Below, piece after piece: positions 7,918-16,573 of a stretch of 35,658 nucleotides of DNA; the stretch's first letter is position 1, and each line of letters begins with the position of its first letter. Where the stretch lies: contig JAQVCB010000018.1 of the NCBI GenBank assembly GCA_028689995.1, positions 1 to 35,658 on the forward strand, given 5' to 3'. This DNA comes from Candidatus Gastranaerophilales bacterium. Its GTDB lineage: Bacteria > Cyanobacteriota > Vampirovibrionia > Gastranaerophilales > UBA9579. Below the pieces are notes generated by a model. The model ran no database searches and was not told the DNA's origin. It saw only the letters and a list, made by a program, of their open reading frames with translations. The translations under genes and the position numbers were made by a program.

Positions 7918-8907
7918 TTACCAAATCTTTTGAAAAAGAAAATATATTCCGCCTGAAATTACAATACAAATAGGTATTGTAAATATCCATGCAACCATAA
8001 TATTACCGACAAGACCCCATTTTACTGCAGAAAGTCTCATTGTGCATCCTACTCCCATTATTGATGTTGATATGACATGTGTTGTACTTAGTGGAATACC
8101 AAAATGTGATGCTGTTAATATAACTGCTGCTGCCGATGTTTCTGCTGCAAATCCGTGAATTGGTTTTAATTTAATAACTTTACTGCCCATTGTGCGAATT
8201 ATTTTCCAGCCGCCACCCATTGTACCAACCGTCATTACAAGAGCACAAATAAATATAACCCATATTGGAACATTTACATCTTTCAAAAAACCTGATGTAA
8301 AAAGTGCAAGTGTAATAATTCCCATGGTTTTTTGAGCATCATTTGAGCCATGGCTAAATGCCATTATGCCTGCTGATACAAGCTGAAGTTTTTTAAAATA
8401 TTTATTTACCTTATCTGGTAGAGACTTATGAAAAAGCCAAACAAGTAAAAGCATAAACATAAAACCAATAACCAATCCAAGTATTGGAGATGTTATCATT
8501 GGAATAATTACTTTTTCCAAAACCCCTGATATTTTTACCGTATTAACTCCTGAATGAACAATTGAAGCGCCTAAAAGTCCACCAATAAGAGCATGGGATG
8601 AACTTGAAGGGATGCCAAAATACCAGGTAATTAAATTCCAAATAATTGCACCTAGTAAGGCACATAATATAACAGATTGAGTAACGCTTTCTGCATTAAC
8701 AAGTCCTTGGCCTATTGTTTTGGCAACATGGGTACCAAAAAAAGCTCCAAAAAAATTAAGTACTGCACCATAAAGCAGAGCATTTCTTGGTGTTAAAACT
8801 TTTGTGGATACAACAGTAGCAATTGCGTTTGCTGCATCATGAAATCCATTAATATATTCAAATATAAGAGCTATTATAATAACAATAATTAATAGAACTA
8901 ATTCCAT
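7918..8907 (-). CDS. pit: PiT family inorganic phosphate transporter
   Basis: About 329 aa with roughly ten membrane segments. It shows the two PiT signatures: GFHDAANAIATVVST near residue 23-37 and SHGSNDAQKTMG near 187-198. These inverted halves form the phosphate pathway in PF01384 proteins. It imports phosphate (as metal-phosphate or free Pi) with H+ or Na+ across the inner membrane. The ATG at 8907 has GAGAG six bases upstream and fits better than the in-frame TTG at 8913. There is no adjacent phoU-like gene, although many Pit genes have one. Confidence 0.93.
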   Translation of the reverse strand: MELVLLIIVIIIALIFEYINGFHDAANAIATVVSTKVLTPRNALLYGAVLNFFGAFFGTHVAKTIGQGLVNAESVTQSVILCALLGAIIWNLITWYFGIPSSSSHALIGGLLGASIVHSGVNTVKISGVLEKVIIPMITSPILGLVIGFMFMLLLVWLFHKSLPDKVNKYFKKLQLVSAGIMAFSHGSNDAQKTMGIITLALFTSGFLKDVNVPIWVIFICALVMTVGTMGGGWKIIRTMGSKVIKLKPIHGFAAETSAAAVILTASHFGIPLSTTHVISTSIMGVGCTMRLSAVKWGLVGNIMVAWIFTIPICIVISGGIYFLFQKIW

Positions 8908-8913
8908 TTCCAA

Positions 8914-9278
8914 CTCTCACTGTTTCCTAAATAAATTTTACTTTGTTGAATTATTATACTATTAATATTTGATAATATGTTAATGTATAATAAATTTTTT
9001 GTAAAACAAGGTATTTTCGATAAAGAAGGTGTTTTTATTATATATAGATACATATAAATTAGGCTAGATATATGGTCATTAGTAGAGTTCCATTTTTTTG
9101 AATAACTCAATATGTGCCAAGGGTTGTAAAGCAAAGAGGTCTTGCTCCCGGTCAAAGACTATCTTAATTAGAAAAAAATTAATAAACATTAACAGAAAAA
9201 TTTGTTTCGGACGCAATAGATGAAACTTTTAATCCTGTTACCCAAAAAATGCGATGCTATTTGTGGCTTTAGGTGGAG
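8914..9278. other. Intergenic region upstream of pit
   Basis: No convincing gene. A minus-strand frame of 85 codons exists but has a low-complexity AT-rich composition, no SD and no recognisable motif. The minus-strand TATAAT at 8958-8953 may be the pit -10. The stretch at 9110-9160 is less AT-rich and may be the remnant of a lost gene that I cannot identify. Confidence 0.4.
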
Positions 9279-9905
9279 TTAGGATTCTTTCAAATGCTTA
9301 AAATGCCTGTATAGATATAAAATACCCAGCACTAATATTATTCCGACTATTGCATAATCGAATTGATGCCAGATAGCTTTGAACGCTTCTCTGTGCTGAC
9401 CAAGTTTTACTCCAACATAAACAAGAAAATAGCTCCAAATTAATGAACCGAGAAAAGTAAACACAACAAATTTAGGATAATTGGCTTTTAATATTCCTGC
9501 CGGTAATGAAATAAATGTTCTTACAACAGGCAGCATTCTGCAAATAAAAAATGCCCAATCCCCATATTTTGCTGACCATTTATCCGCCATTTCCAGATCT
9601 TTTTTACTGATTAAAAACCACTTACCGTATTTTTCAACAAAAGGTCGCCCTCCCCAATAACCTAAATAATATGAAGGAATTGAACCTAATACACAGCCAA
9701 TGGCACCTGCAAATGCAGCAGTATGTATATTGAATACTCCTTTGCTTACAAGATAACCTGCAAAAGGTAATATTGCTTCGCTTGGCAGTGGTATATTGCA
9801 AGATTCTATCGCCATTAACAGTGCAACACCAAAAGCTCCCATATTAGTTACTGTATGTTCAATAAACTGAACTATCGGGGCTAAAATTGTATCAAGTGCA
9901 CTCAC
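9279..9905 (-). CDS. DedA family membrane protein
   Basis: 208 aa with a DedA/SNARE-associated (PF09335) layout: E-x-x-x-IPLPSE (34-43), G-x-x-x-G segments, and R-x-LPxxRTFISLPAG (123-137), followed by two C-terminal membrane helices. Family members translocate undecaprenyl phosphate and other phospholipids back across the inner membrane for envelope building. The start is GTG with a strong AAGGAG eight bases upstream. It is divergent from the ArsR gene, with the 10056-10113 palindrome between them on the ArsR side. Confidence 0.92.
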   Translation of the reverse strand: MSALDTILAPIVQFIEHTVTNMGAFGVALLMAIESCNIPLPSEAILPFAGYLVSKGVFNIHTAAFAGAIGCVLGSIPSYYLGYWGGRPFVEKYGKWFLISKKDLEMADKWSAKYGDWAFFICRMLPVVRTFISLPAGILKANYPKFVVFTFLGSLIWSYFLVYVGVKLGQHREAFKAIWHQFDYAIVGIILVLGILYLYRHFKHLKES

Positions 9906-10055
9906 ATTCTCTTCTCCTTAAAATAAACAATTGTTAAAAACATATTATAAATATTTAATACATACATTAAAAAATAGCCTAAATATTTTAAAGAGGCAAT
10001 AATTTATTTTTGCATTAGTATTAAGTTTGAATAACAATTTGTTTAAATACTATTG

Positions 10056-10113
10056 AAAAAACCTCTAAAATAACATATTATTAAAAATTAATATGTTATT
10101 TTAAAGGTTTTTT
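10056..10113. promoter_or_regulatory. 25-bp palindrome abutting the arsR start codon
   Basis: The left arm (10056-10080) and right arm (10089-10113) are complementary at 24 of 25 positions with an 8-base loop. Each arm contains TAACATATTA or its complement. The right arm ends in six T directly before ATG and contains the AAAGG ribosome binding site. It could be the ArsR operator, an RNA hairpin that masks the RBS, or a terminator-like attenuator (T-run at the stem base). All three are inference. Confidence 0.8.
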
Positions 10114-10470
10114 ATGCCTAAAAAGCAAATCAATAAAGTCATTAATTCAGTTGGTGCTTTCTTTGATGTTTTATCGCATCCGGATAGAATACGACTTATT
10201 GGTTTGTTAAAAAATAAAGAAATGGATGTTAATGAAATACATGAGGCATTAGAAATAAGTCAATCGAGAACCTCCCAACATCTAAAATTGCTAAAATTTA
10301 ATTCTATAGTTGTAGAACGAAAAGAAGGCAAACATGTATATTATAAACTTAAAAACAAGAATATTACAAAGGTAATGCAGACAGCTCTTCAATTTCAGTT
10401 ACTCACTTATTCTGCAGAACCTGAAACAATTCAGTTAATTAGTGATTTGCTAATAACCTGGCATATTTAA
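10114..10470 (+). CDS. ArsR/SmtB family transcriptional regulator
   Basis: 118 aa winged helix-turn-helix protein. LSHPDRIRLIGLLKN, then the recognition region EISQSRTSQHLKLLK, then the wing RKEGKHVYYKL match the ArsR family throughout. The metal-sensing alpha-3 Cys motif is missing, and the whole protein has no cysteine, so thiol-based As/Cd/Zn or persulfide sensing is excluded. An alpha-5-type or non-metal ligand remains possible. SmtB/ArsR dimers repress by binding palindromes at their own promoter; a 25-bp palindrome ends at its start codon. No metal-transport gene is next to it; the divergent DedA gene is a possible target. Confidence 0.9.
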   Translation: MPKKQINKVINSVGAFFDVLSHPDRIRLIGLLKNKEMDVNEIHEALEISQSRTSQHLKLLKFNSIVVERKEGKHVYYKLKNKNITKVMQTALQFQLLTYSAEPETIQLISDLLITWHI

Positions 10471-10481
10471 AAGTTGTATAA

Positions 10482-10494
10482 AATGATTATCATT
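10482..10494. promoter_or_regulatory. Fur-box-like palindrome core
   Basis: On the minus strand the 13 bases read AATGATAATCATT, identical to the core of the classical 19-bp Fur box; the flanks match poorly. It sits between the convergent ends of arsR and cobO, which is a poor place for a promoter operator. It may simply be a small hairpin. Confidence 0.25.
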
Positions 10495-10496
10495 GA

Positions 10497-11129
10497 TTAG
10501 TATTCAATGCCTTTTCTTGCCTCAACACCTATATTCCAGTAATGTTTTATCGGATTAATTTCTGATACAAGATGTGCAATCTTTATAATTTCAGGATGTG
10601 CATGCCTTCCTGTTAAAACAATTTCCAGTTCAGGAGGCTTATTTAAAAGAAAATTTTTCATTTCTTCAAGATCAATTAATCCGAGCTCAACAGCAATATT
10701 AGCTTCATCAAGTACGATAAGCTGATATTTGCCGGATTTTGATGCTTCTTTTACAAGATTCCAGCCTTTTGTAACTTCATCTCTGTCTTTTTCTGTTATA
10801 TTGTCGGAATAAACTATTCGATCCATTCCTGCCTGAATTATTGTTAACTGATTCATTAGCTTAGGACTAAGTTCTCTAAAAGAAAACAGTTCACCATAAC
10901 CATTTCCTCCTTTGGCGAATAAAACTATAAGTACATTCCATCCCCTGCCGAGAGCTCTCATCGTTAAACCAAGAGATGCTGTTGTTTTACCTTTTCCATC
11001 TCCGGTATAAACCTGTATATAGCCATGTTGTGAAAAAGAAGGATTTACAAGTTCTGAATCTCTGTAATTAGTATCTTCTGATTGTTTTGAATTATGGATA
11101 ATATCAGGTTTTCTTGCTCCTTCTGGCAT
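10497..11129 (-). CDS. cobO: Cob(I)alamin adenosyltransferase (CobO/BtuR type)
   Basis: Transfers adenosyl from ATP to cob(I)alamin or cobinamide to give coenzyme B12 forms, in the cytoplasm. It has the distinctive P-loop GDGKGKTT (45-52 from the longer start), ALGRGW, the LIVLDEAN Walker-B-like segment and LTGRHA, all in family order. The length is typical. The ATG at 11129 has AAGGA seven bases upstream and is preferred to the TTG at 11135. No other cobalamin gene lies in the window, so it may serve salvage. Confidence 0.93.
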   Translation of the reverse strand: MPEGARKPDIIHNSKQSEDTNYRDSELVNPSFSQHGYIQVYTGDGKGKTTASLGLTMRALGRGWNVLIVLFAKGGNGYGELFSFRELSPKLMNQLTIIQAGMDRIVYSDNITEKDRDEVTKGWNLVKEASKSGKYQLIVLDEANIAVELGLIDLEEMKNFLLNKPPELEIVLTGRHAHPEIIKIAHLVSEINPIKHYWNIGVEARKGIEY

Positions 11130-11135
11130 TTTCAA

Positions 11136-11441
11136 TTCCTTCGCTGATTAGTATCTATTTGCAATATTTTAGCATTTTAAAATTTTAATTAATAATTTGT
11201 GAATATATTTAATATTTGCAAGAATCCTGCACAAAAAGCATGATATGAGCCATGCAAATTCCAGTCAAGGATTGAATATCAAAATACCTCTTTTGATTAG
11301 TATTTAAAATATACTAAGCCAACTGGATACTTTTATACTAAGACCAGACTTACAACATGTTATTATGTGAGCATTTATAAAATGCTCATTTAAATTAGAA
11401 CCCGCTGCATAGCTACAAAAAAACAAGGATAGAAATTTTAA
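11136..11441. other. Intergenic region with hairpin and a repeat fragment
   Basis: No gene is seen. GAGCATTT (11369-11376) and AAATGCTC (11380-11387) form a hairpin downstream of the minus-strand gene at 11442; it lacks a strong T-run, so it is at best a weak terminator. CCCGCTGCATAGCTA near 11401-11415 resembles the outer end of the element at 29669-29807 (CCGCTGCATAACTA). Confidence 0.4.
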
Positions 11442-12005
11442 TTATGCGAAAATGCTTAAACTCTCTTTAGTTTCTTCCTGTTTTTTATCTTCATTTTTTG
11501 CTACAAAGAAAGGATTTGAACCTCTTCCATCTTTGTTCATATTGCTGATATCAAAAGTTTTGGGGGAGTTTGAAGCTGCAAAAACTGATTTTAAATCAGA
11601 AAAACCTGCTACTTCTGCATTAACATAAACTTTACCGTCCATTTGTCTTGAAATAGCGCTGGCCTGTAATTTAGCAGCCTGAGCATTTAAAGAATTTATG
11701 GAGGTTAAAGCTTTGTCTGATAGTGTTACATTGTAGCCAGCTTTATTTGTAGCTATCTGTTCTAAATTTTGAGTGCTTAACTGAGCTTCAGCTCCAAAAA
11801 GTTTAAGACCGTTATTTAGTGAATCAAATTTATTAAAATTAATTTTTGGAAGATTTTGTCCATTTGCAACTGCACTGGCAGACTGAGTTGAAGGAGCAAC
11901 AGAAAGTAATTCCTTTGAAATATTTGCTACTTCATTTGATGATACGAGATCATTTGAAGAAGCGATTGTGCTGTATAAATTAAAATTACTGACTGTTAAA
12001 CTCAT
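11442..12005 (-). CDS. Hypothetical Ser/Asn/Ala-rich protein (187 aa)
   Basis: The translation signal is very strong: GAGGAGAGG about six bases before ATG, which suggests abundant expression. The product has no cysteine, no signal peptide and no membrane helix. It is rich in Ser, Asn and Ala and has long polar helical stretches, with a charged C-terminal tail (EDKKQEETKES). This composition resembles flagellin/hook-like or other secreted structural proteins, but I see no family motif and would not assign one. It stands alone, followed by a weak hairpin at 11369-11387. Confidence 0.6.
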   Translation of the reverse strand: MSLTVSNFNLYSTIASSNDLVSSNEVANISKELLSVAPSTQSASAVANGQNLPKINFNKFDSLNNGLKLFGAEAQLSTQNLEQIATNKAGYNVTLSDKALTSINSLNAQAAKLQASAISRQMDGKVYVNAEVAGFSDLKSVFAASNSPKTFDISNMNKDGRGSNPFFVAKNEDKKQEETKESLSIFA

Positions 12006-12118
12006 TTGAATCCTCTCCTCGATATTTGCGCCTTATATTTTTTTTATCGGCATAAATTATTATTATCTTTATATCTTGAGAGATTCAATTTTTTAGTAAA
12101 AAGCTAAAAGTCTTTTAT

Positions 12119-12520
12119 TTAGGTCTTTTGGGAGAAAATATTCAACTTTAAATAGCTTAATAATTTAATAAACAAAAGCCAGACAGCAATTCCCACTACA
12201 ATGCCTGCCACATCTGCCATAAAATCAAATATGTCGAAACTTCTTCCGGGAACAAAATATTGATGAAATTCATCTATTCCCCCTGCAATAGAACCAAATA
12301 TTATACAATATTTTGCAGGCGGATTAAAATTTTTTCTGGTTAATTCAAACGCGAAGGCCAGAAGAAATCCAAAAATACAATATTCAATTAGATGTAAACT
12401 TTTATCAAAATTACCAATGTTTACTGGTAATGTTCTGCTTGATAAAAACCAGATCATACCATTATAAACTGCTGCGGGAATAATTTTAAACAGCCTTATT
12501 ATTTTACTTTCTTGCATCAA
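12119..12520 (-). CDS. VanZ-like family membrane protein
   Basis: 133 aa with four likely membrane helices. It carries the VanZ-like signature DKSLHLIEYCIFGFLLA, then DEFHQYFVPGRSFDIFDFMADVAGIVVG. VanZ relatives occur widely; the original lowers teicoplanin susceptibility, but most have no known function and sit in the envelope. The start is TTG at 12520 or ATG at 12517; AGGAGAG lies upstream and is better spaced for TTG. Confidence 0.87.
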   Translation of the reverse strand: MMQESKIIRLFKIIPAAVYNGMIWFLSSRTLPVNIGNFDKSLHLIEYCIFGFLLAFAFELTRKNFNPPAKYCIIFGSIAGGIDEFHQYFVPGRSFDIFDFMADVAGIVVGIAVWLLFIKLLSYLKLNIFSQKT

Positions 12521-12637
12521 TAGATAATCTCTCCTAAAATATAATTAATCATATTATCTATTAAAAATATTAAAAAAAGCTCTGATTGGGTAGGTTAAAT
12601 TATATAAAAAGTTGATTAATAGAAGCTGGGTTGAAAA

Positions 12638-12964
12638 ATGTCTGAATCAGTCGTAAAAAATACAGTCACAAGAGAAATTATTTCTGCAAGATGGGGACAA
12701 AAGTTCAGCCTTGCAGATGAAGATAATTTTTCTATTCAGGAATACAGCATTAATAGTAAAGATGTAATCAGAATACATCTTAATGATGAGTATGTTTACT
12801 TTATTTTAACATCAGGAAGTGCTGAATTTGATGTTGATGAAGATAAAAGAAAGCTTTTTAAAGGTGAAAAGATAGATATTTCAGCTAAGAATAAAACATT
12901 GGATGTGATAATAACAAACTGTGGAACTATTCCCCTTGTTCTCATTAAAGTAGCGCTTAAATAA
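12638..12964 (+). CDS. Small cupin-like protein
   Basis: 108 aa. The alternation of short beta strands and the segment YVYFILTSGSAEFDVDEDKRKLFKGEKIDIS, then NCGTIPLVLIKV, matches the cupin fold as in sugar-phosphate isomerase type II C-terminal domains. The His metal ligands are absent (one His only, in IHLNDEY), so it is probably not a metalloenzyme. It may bind a small ligand. It is monocistronic and upstream of a methyltransferase gene. The fold call is moderate, from pattern only. Confidence 0.5.
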   Translation: MSESVVKNTVTREIISARWGQKFSLADEDNFSIQEYSINSKDVIRIHLNDEYVYFILTSGSAEFDVDEDKRKLFKGEKIDISAKNKTLDVIITNCGTIPLVLIKVALK

Positions 12965-13096
12965 AAGCTTTCTTTTCATTTATATTGCAGGACAAAATTT
13001 TATTTTTAAAAATAAATACAATATTAGCAATTTTTTCAGTATTTATACTTTATATATTTATACAAAAAAGTATAAATGGAGAAAAGTCGCTAATTT

Positions 13097-13990
13097 ATGC
13101 AGATAAGTAATCAAAATATTTATTTTAAATCTTATTTTGGCAGAACAGATATTGTTGATGATTCAATTCAAAAAGAACAATTAAATAACAGGACATCTTT
13201 ATTCAGAGATAGTCCAACACTGGATTTTGTAAAAGATTACATTCTGGAAAATTTCTCCACTGGAGCACATATAGCAGATTTCGGGTGTTCTGACGGAGAG
13301 GAAACATATTCAATAGCAGCAATGTTAGCAGAAAATAACAAGGATTTAAGATATAAAATTACCGGATACGATCTTTCTTCGATTGCTATAGCAAAAGCTA
13401 AAGAAGGAGAATATAAAATCGATCTTCCTGATTTAGCACTTCTTGAAATAGAAAAACATCCAGAAATTTGTGAATACGAATGTGATGATATACTTGATAA
13501 AAGAATTATAAAATATAGGAATATTTTCAGAAAAACTTTTGATATACAAGTCCAAAAATATAATGATCATATAGGATATGATAAAAGATGCACAATAAAA
13601 TCAAGTATCGCTAAAGATGCAGTTAATTTTAAGGTCGCTAATATATTAGATCTGGGTACAAAAAAATTAGATCTTCCTGCTAATACTAACGTAATTATAT
13701 TTAAAAATGCCTGGCATCAACTTGCTCCTAATGCAACTGATGAAATTATTAAAAAAATATACCGTGCTTTGCCGCCTAAAGGAATTCTTGTAGTTGGAAC
13801 ATTTGGAGAAGATCATACTCTTGATGGAAGAGAACCTTTAAGTAAGTTTCCTCTTGCAAGAAAAATTGAAGCAGCAGGTTTTAAACCTGTATTTTACAGT
13901 ACAAATAGTTATGAACCCGGTAAAGATCATAAAATCGGAAAACCATACGACATAAGAGATGATATCCCAAGCGTATTTGTCAAACCCTGA
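13097..13990 (+). CDS. CheR-like SAM-dependent methyltransferase
   Basis: 297 aa. SLFRDSP precedes ADFGCSDGEETYSIAAML (SAM motif I), KITGYDLSSIAIAKAKEGEY and a later IIFKNAWHQLAP segment, the order seen in CheR-type protein methyltransferases (R-x-x-x-F-R-D, G-C-S-x-G-E-E-x-Y-S, D-x-S). The CheR N-terminal helical domain is absent and no chemotaxis gene is nearby, so the substrate is unknown and chemoreceptor methylation should not be assumed. A GEDHT-L-D region near the end is not family standard. It precedes the glycan island and may or may not belong to it. Confidence 0.75.
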   Translation: MQISNQNIYFKSYFGRTDIVDDSIQKEQLNNRTSLFRDSPTLDFVKDYILENFSTGAHIADFGCSDGEETYSIAAMLAENNKDLRYKITGYDLSSIAIAKAKEGEYKIDLPDLALLEIEKHPEICEYECDDILDKRIIKYRNIFRKTFDIQVQKYNDHIGYDKRCTIKSSIAKDAVNFKVANILDLGTKKLDLPANTNVIIFKNAWHQLAPNATDEIIKKIYRALPPKGILVVGTFGEDHTLDGREPLSKFPLARKIEAAGFKPVFYSTNSYEPGKDHKIGKPYDIRDDIPSVFVKP

Positions 13991-14029
13991 ATTTGTCCAA
14001 AAGAACTTGTGTTAAAATAGATTTTGTAA

Positions 14030-14125
14030 GTTATAAGTGGATCCCATCGCGATTATGCAAAAATCTACGGCTTTGATGAAACCTATTCAATCAATTTAGA
14101 TAAAACAATCTATGGCCCCAGATAG
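14030..14125 (+). pseudogene. Short gene fragment, unidentified
   Basis: A 31-codon open stretch encodes a normal-looking protein tail (SHRDYAKIYGFDETYSINLD, then KTIYGPR and stop) without a start or RBS. It is bounded upstream by a stop. It looks like the C-terminal end of a deleted gene. I cannot name the family. Confidence 0.35.
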
Positions 14126-14241
14126 TATTAATAATCAGGTGAAGATTTTAGAAGAATAAATTAGTTAAAAATATAATTTTGATAGAAAATTATGTATGTT
14201 TTCAAAATTATATTTAGAAATTTGTATTAAAGGAATTAGAA

Positions 14242-14932
14242 ATGGAATTTAATAGTTTTGATATTTTACTTGATATTTTAGATAAGTTACATAATAAAAA
14301 AGTCATAATATTTGGTACAGGAAAAGCTGGAAAGAAAATTTTCTTTCTTGCAAAACATTTTTTGGTTAACACGGCTTATTTTGTCGATAACGATACAAAT
14401 AAATGGGAAAGCAATTTATTTGAAGTGAAAATATGCAATCCGAAGATTTTATTAAATGAAAGTGAAGAAGATATTATAATCCTTATAGCAAGTATTTTTG
14501 ATGAAGAAATTAAATTACAATTGGATAATATGGGATTTAAAAAAAATAAGCATTACTATTCACTTATTATTGATTCTGAAAAAGCAGAAAAAGAGAGAAT
14601 TGAAAAATCTGAGAGAGAGCTAATTGAAAAAACTAAAAAAGCTGAAAAAGAAAGATATGATAAAGAATTTTTATGGCATTCTGATGAAAATATAATTAAA
14701 TTTCCTTTTAAAGTTGGTAGATTTACTTACGGACATATGGATCTTTTGCCACATATGAGATTGGAAAGAATAGGAGCATTCTGTGCAATAGGACCGGATG
14801 TAAAAATTGGAGCAAATAACCATTAATAAAATAAAATGGTTGGACTGGCCTGTAAATAAGATCAAAGAGAATATTCATTTATTTATAAATCCTGAATCAT
14901 TTTTTGAATATGCCAGAAATAACGATATATAA
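14242..14932 (+). pseudogene. Rossmann-hexapeptide acyltransferase with internal deletion
   Basis: The open frame 14242-14826 encodes a Rossmann-like module (residues 19 to about 105, KKVIIFGTGKAGKK then YFVDND), a charged coiled-coil stretch (about 112-145) and the beginning of a left-handed beta-helix acyltransferase (HMRLERIGAFCAIGPDVKIGANNH). It then stops. In another frame (14828-14932) lies KIKWLDWPVNKIKENIHLFI plus a short tail, the conserved C-terminus of Vat/XAT-type acetyltransferases. Some 90 residues of hexapeptide coils between NNH and KIKW are gone. The AGGAAT RBS and ATG remain. The intact gene would have O- or N-acylated a sugar in the glycan pathway. Confidence 0.8.
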
Positions 14933-14936
14933 ATAC

Positions 14937-16268
14937 TTATAAATAAATAACATCGAAATCCATATCGTAAAAATACTGCATATTAGTTAAAAAGCCCTTT
15001 ACTGCATTAGGAAACAGCATTATTGGTATAATAATATCAGGTTTCAGATCCAATATTTTTTGCGGTAAAAATACCTGATAACCACCAAGTTCACTACCTT
15101 CAAGCATATCATTTTTGTCCAGAATTCCAACAATATCAGAGTTATTAAAGAAAGTATTATCCAGTAATAATTCCTGAGAAAATTCTCCTGCGCCATATAA
15201 ACAGATTTTTTTATTTTTATTTTCTTTCAAGGCTTTTTGCAATTCCTTTTTAAACCTGTTCAGTTTATATTGGAAATTTTCAGGACTATGTTGATCTTTT
15301 AATTTTATAGAAAACTGGTATTTGTTCCAGCAGTCAATATTTTTAGATTTTATCAGAAAAGCTCTTAATAAATCTGCTTCACTAAGAGTTTCCATTGATT
15401 TTTCGTCCAGATCCTCCAGAACTTTCAGCATTTCTTCAAAATACATAGCTTTTAATTTGTCACCTTCTAGATAACGATATAGATATGTATATGTTGACAG
15501 TCGTTTTTGCAGGAAAATATCTTTATAATCATCAATAATCCCTTTTTCTTCTAAAAATTTTTCAATTAACTTAAATATTTTTATAATATCAGGTGCATCA
15601 CTATAAATGCCTTTAGAAGTCGAAGTAGGATATTTTCTGTAATATATTTCTGCATTGCCGACAAGCTTGAATCTTTCAGCCAGAATATTTGTCTGCCAGA
15701 AAAATAAATGATCTTCATTAACACAAGATTCATTAAATAATATATTGTTATCTTTTAAGAATCTTGTTTTGTACAAACCGTTCCAGATATATGGATTCCC
15801 ATATAAAATTTCTCGCTTTGTCTTAATATTGTAAACATTACCGTAGTGGCAAGGATTGCTTAAAAGTTTTTTATAGAGCATTCTTTGTACTGGTTGTTCA
15901 TATACATAATAGTTGGTTTTTAAAATATCAAGATTATCTTTTTTTGCAATATCATATAAAATTTCACAAGCATTTGGACTTAACCAGTCATCAGAATCTA
16001 AAAAGGCTATGTATTCACCCTGTGCATGTTTTATGCCAAGATTTCTGGCTTTGCCCTGACGACCATTAGATTCAAAAAGTAATTTAATAAAATCATACCT
16101 TTCCTCATAATCTTTAAGTATGTTAAGTGTCAGTTCATCTGAACCATTATCGATAACTAATACTTCGATATCATTTAAAGATTGAGATAAAATTGAATTA
16201 AAACAAGTTCTTAAGTAGGATTCTTCTGTATTTAAGTTTGGCATAATTATAGAAATTTTTTTTGTCAC
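14937..16268 (-). CDS. GT2 glycosyltransferase with C-terminal Rossmann module
   Basis: 443 aa. The N-terminal GT-A domain shows ISIIMPNLNTEESYLRTCF, IEVLVIDNGSDELT, RQGKARNLGIKHAQGEYIAFLDSDDWLSP (DxD metal site in LDSDD) and an EDHLFFW acceptor-side motif. Residues 300-350 form a linker with a Lys-rich helix. Residues 353-443 form the Rossmann-like module (KKICLYGAGEFSQELL, GILDK, LKPDIIIPIM). It is cytoplasmic or peripheral, adding a sugar from a nucleotide donor onto a glycan. It is the only island gene on the minus strand and ends five bases from the broken acyltransferase. The donor sugar cannot be deduced. Confidence 0.88.
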   Translation of the reverse strand: MTKKISIIMPNLNTEESYLRTCFNSILSQSLNDIEVLVIDNGSDELTLNILKDYEERYDFIKLLFESNGRQGKARNLGIKHAQGEYIAFLDSDDWLSPNACEILYDIAKKDNLDILKTNYYVYEQPVQRMLYKKLLSNPCHYGNVYNIKTKREILYGNPYIWNGLYKTRFLKDNNILFNESCVNEDHLFFWQTNILAERFKLVGNAEIYYRKYPTSTSKGIYSDAPDIIKIFKLIEKFLEEKGIIDDYKDIFLQKRLSTYTYLYRYLEGDKLKAMYFEEMLKVLEDLDEKSMETLSEADLLRAFLIKSKNIDCWNKYQFSIKLKDQHSPENFQYKLNRFKKELQKALKENKNKKICLYGAGEFSQELLLDNTFFNNSDIVGILDKNDMLEGSELGGYQVFLPQKILDLKPDIIIPIMLFPNAVKGFLTNMQYFYDMDFDVIYL

Positions 16269-16469
16269 TTTTCGACTCCAATCTCCCAGTATTTATTTGT
16301 AGTATAAGATCATAAATCATAAAAATAAATTATGTTAAATTAACATAATGAAAAATTGAGGGTTTTAAAAGAAGGATAGATGATAATTTATACTAAAGGT
16401 TTCTATTATAGTTTAACGATTTGGAATAAGTTTTTGCGCGTGTTAAAAAACTATGTTGTATATTTAAGG

Positions 16470-16475
16470 TATAAT
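16470..16475 (+). promoter_or_regulatory. Putative -10 for the methyltransferase gene
   Basis: TATAAT lies about 30 bases before the ATG at 16506; no convincing -35 is visible at 17 bases. The rest of the 16269-16505 spacer shows only AT-rich DNA. Confidence 0.3.
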
Positions 16476-16505
16476 ATAGTTAATATTTAAGAAAAGGAAT
16501 TAAAT

Positions 16506-16559
16506 ATGAAATTAAATGAAATAAATAAAATTGTAGAAAATATTCCATATATGCATTAA
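16506..16559 (+). pseudogene. Detached N-terminus of the following methyltransferase gene
   Basis: ATG at 16506 has AAAAGGA eight bases upstream and encodes MKLNEINKIVENIPYMH, then TAA. Adding one T in CATTAA (16554-16559) would give ...PYMHLNQAKLMTDFI and join it in frame to 16574. The open frame at 16574 has no RBS of its own. The family commonly begins with an I-P-Y-M segment before the LELG motif. Confidence 0.6.
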
Positions 16560-16573
16560 ATCAAGCAAAATTA

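Noticed and set aside
8898-9155. 85-codon minus-strand frame upstream of pit
   Set aside because: Low-complexity AT-rich translation, no RBS and overlap with the pit start; more likely a promoter region.
13097-13990. Chemotaxis methyltransferase CheR
   Set aside because: The SAM core is CheR-like, but the N-terminal domain and any chemotaxis neighbour are missing, so only a general methyltransferase call is justified.
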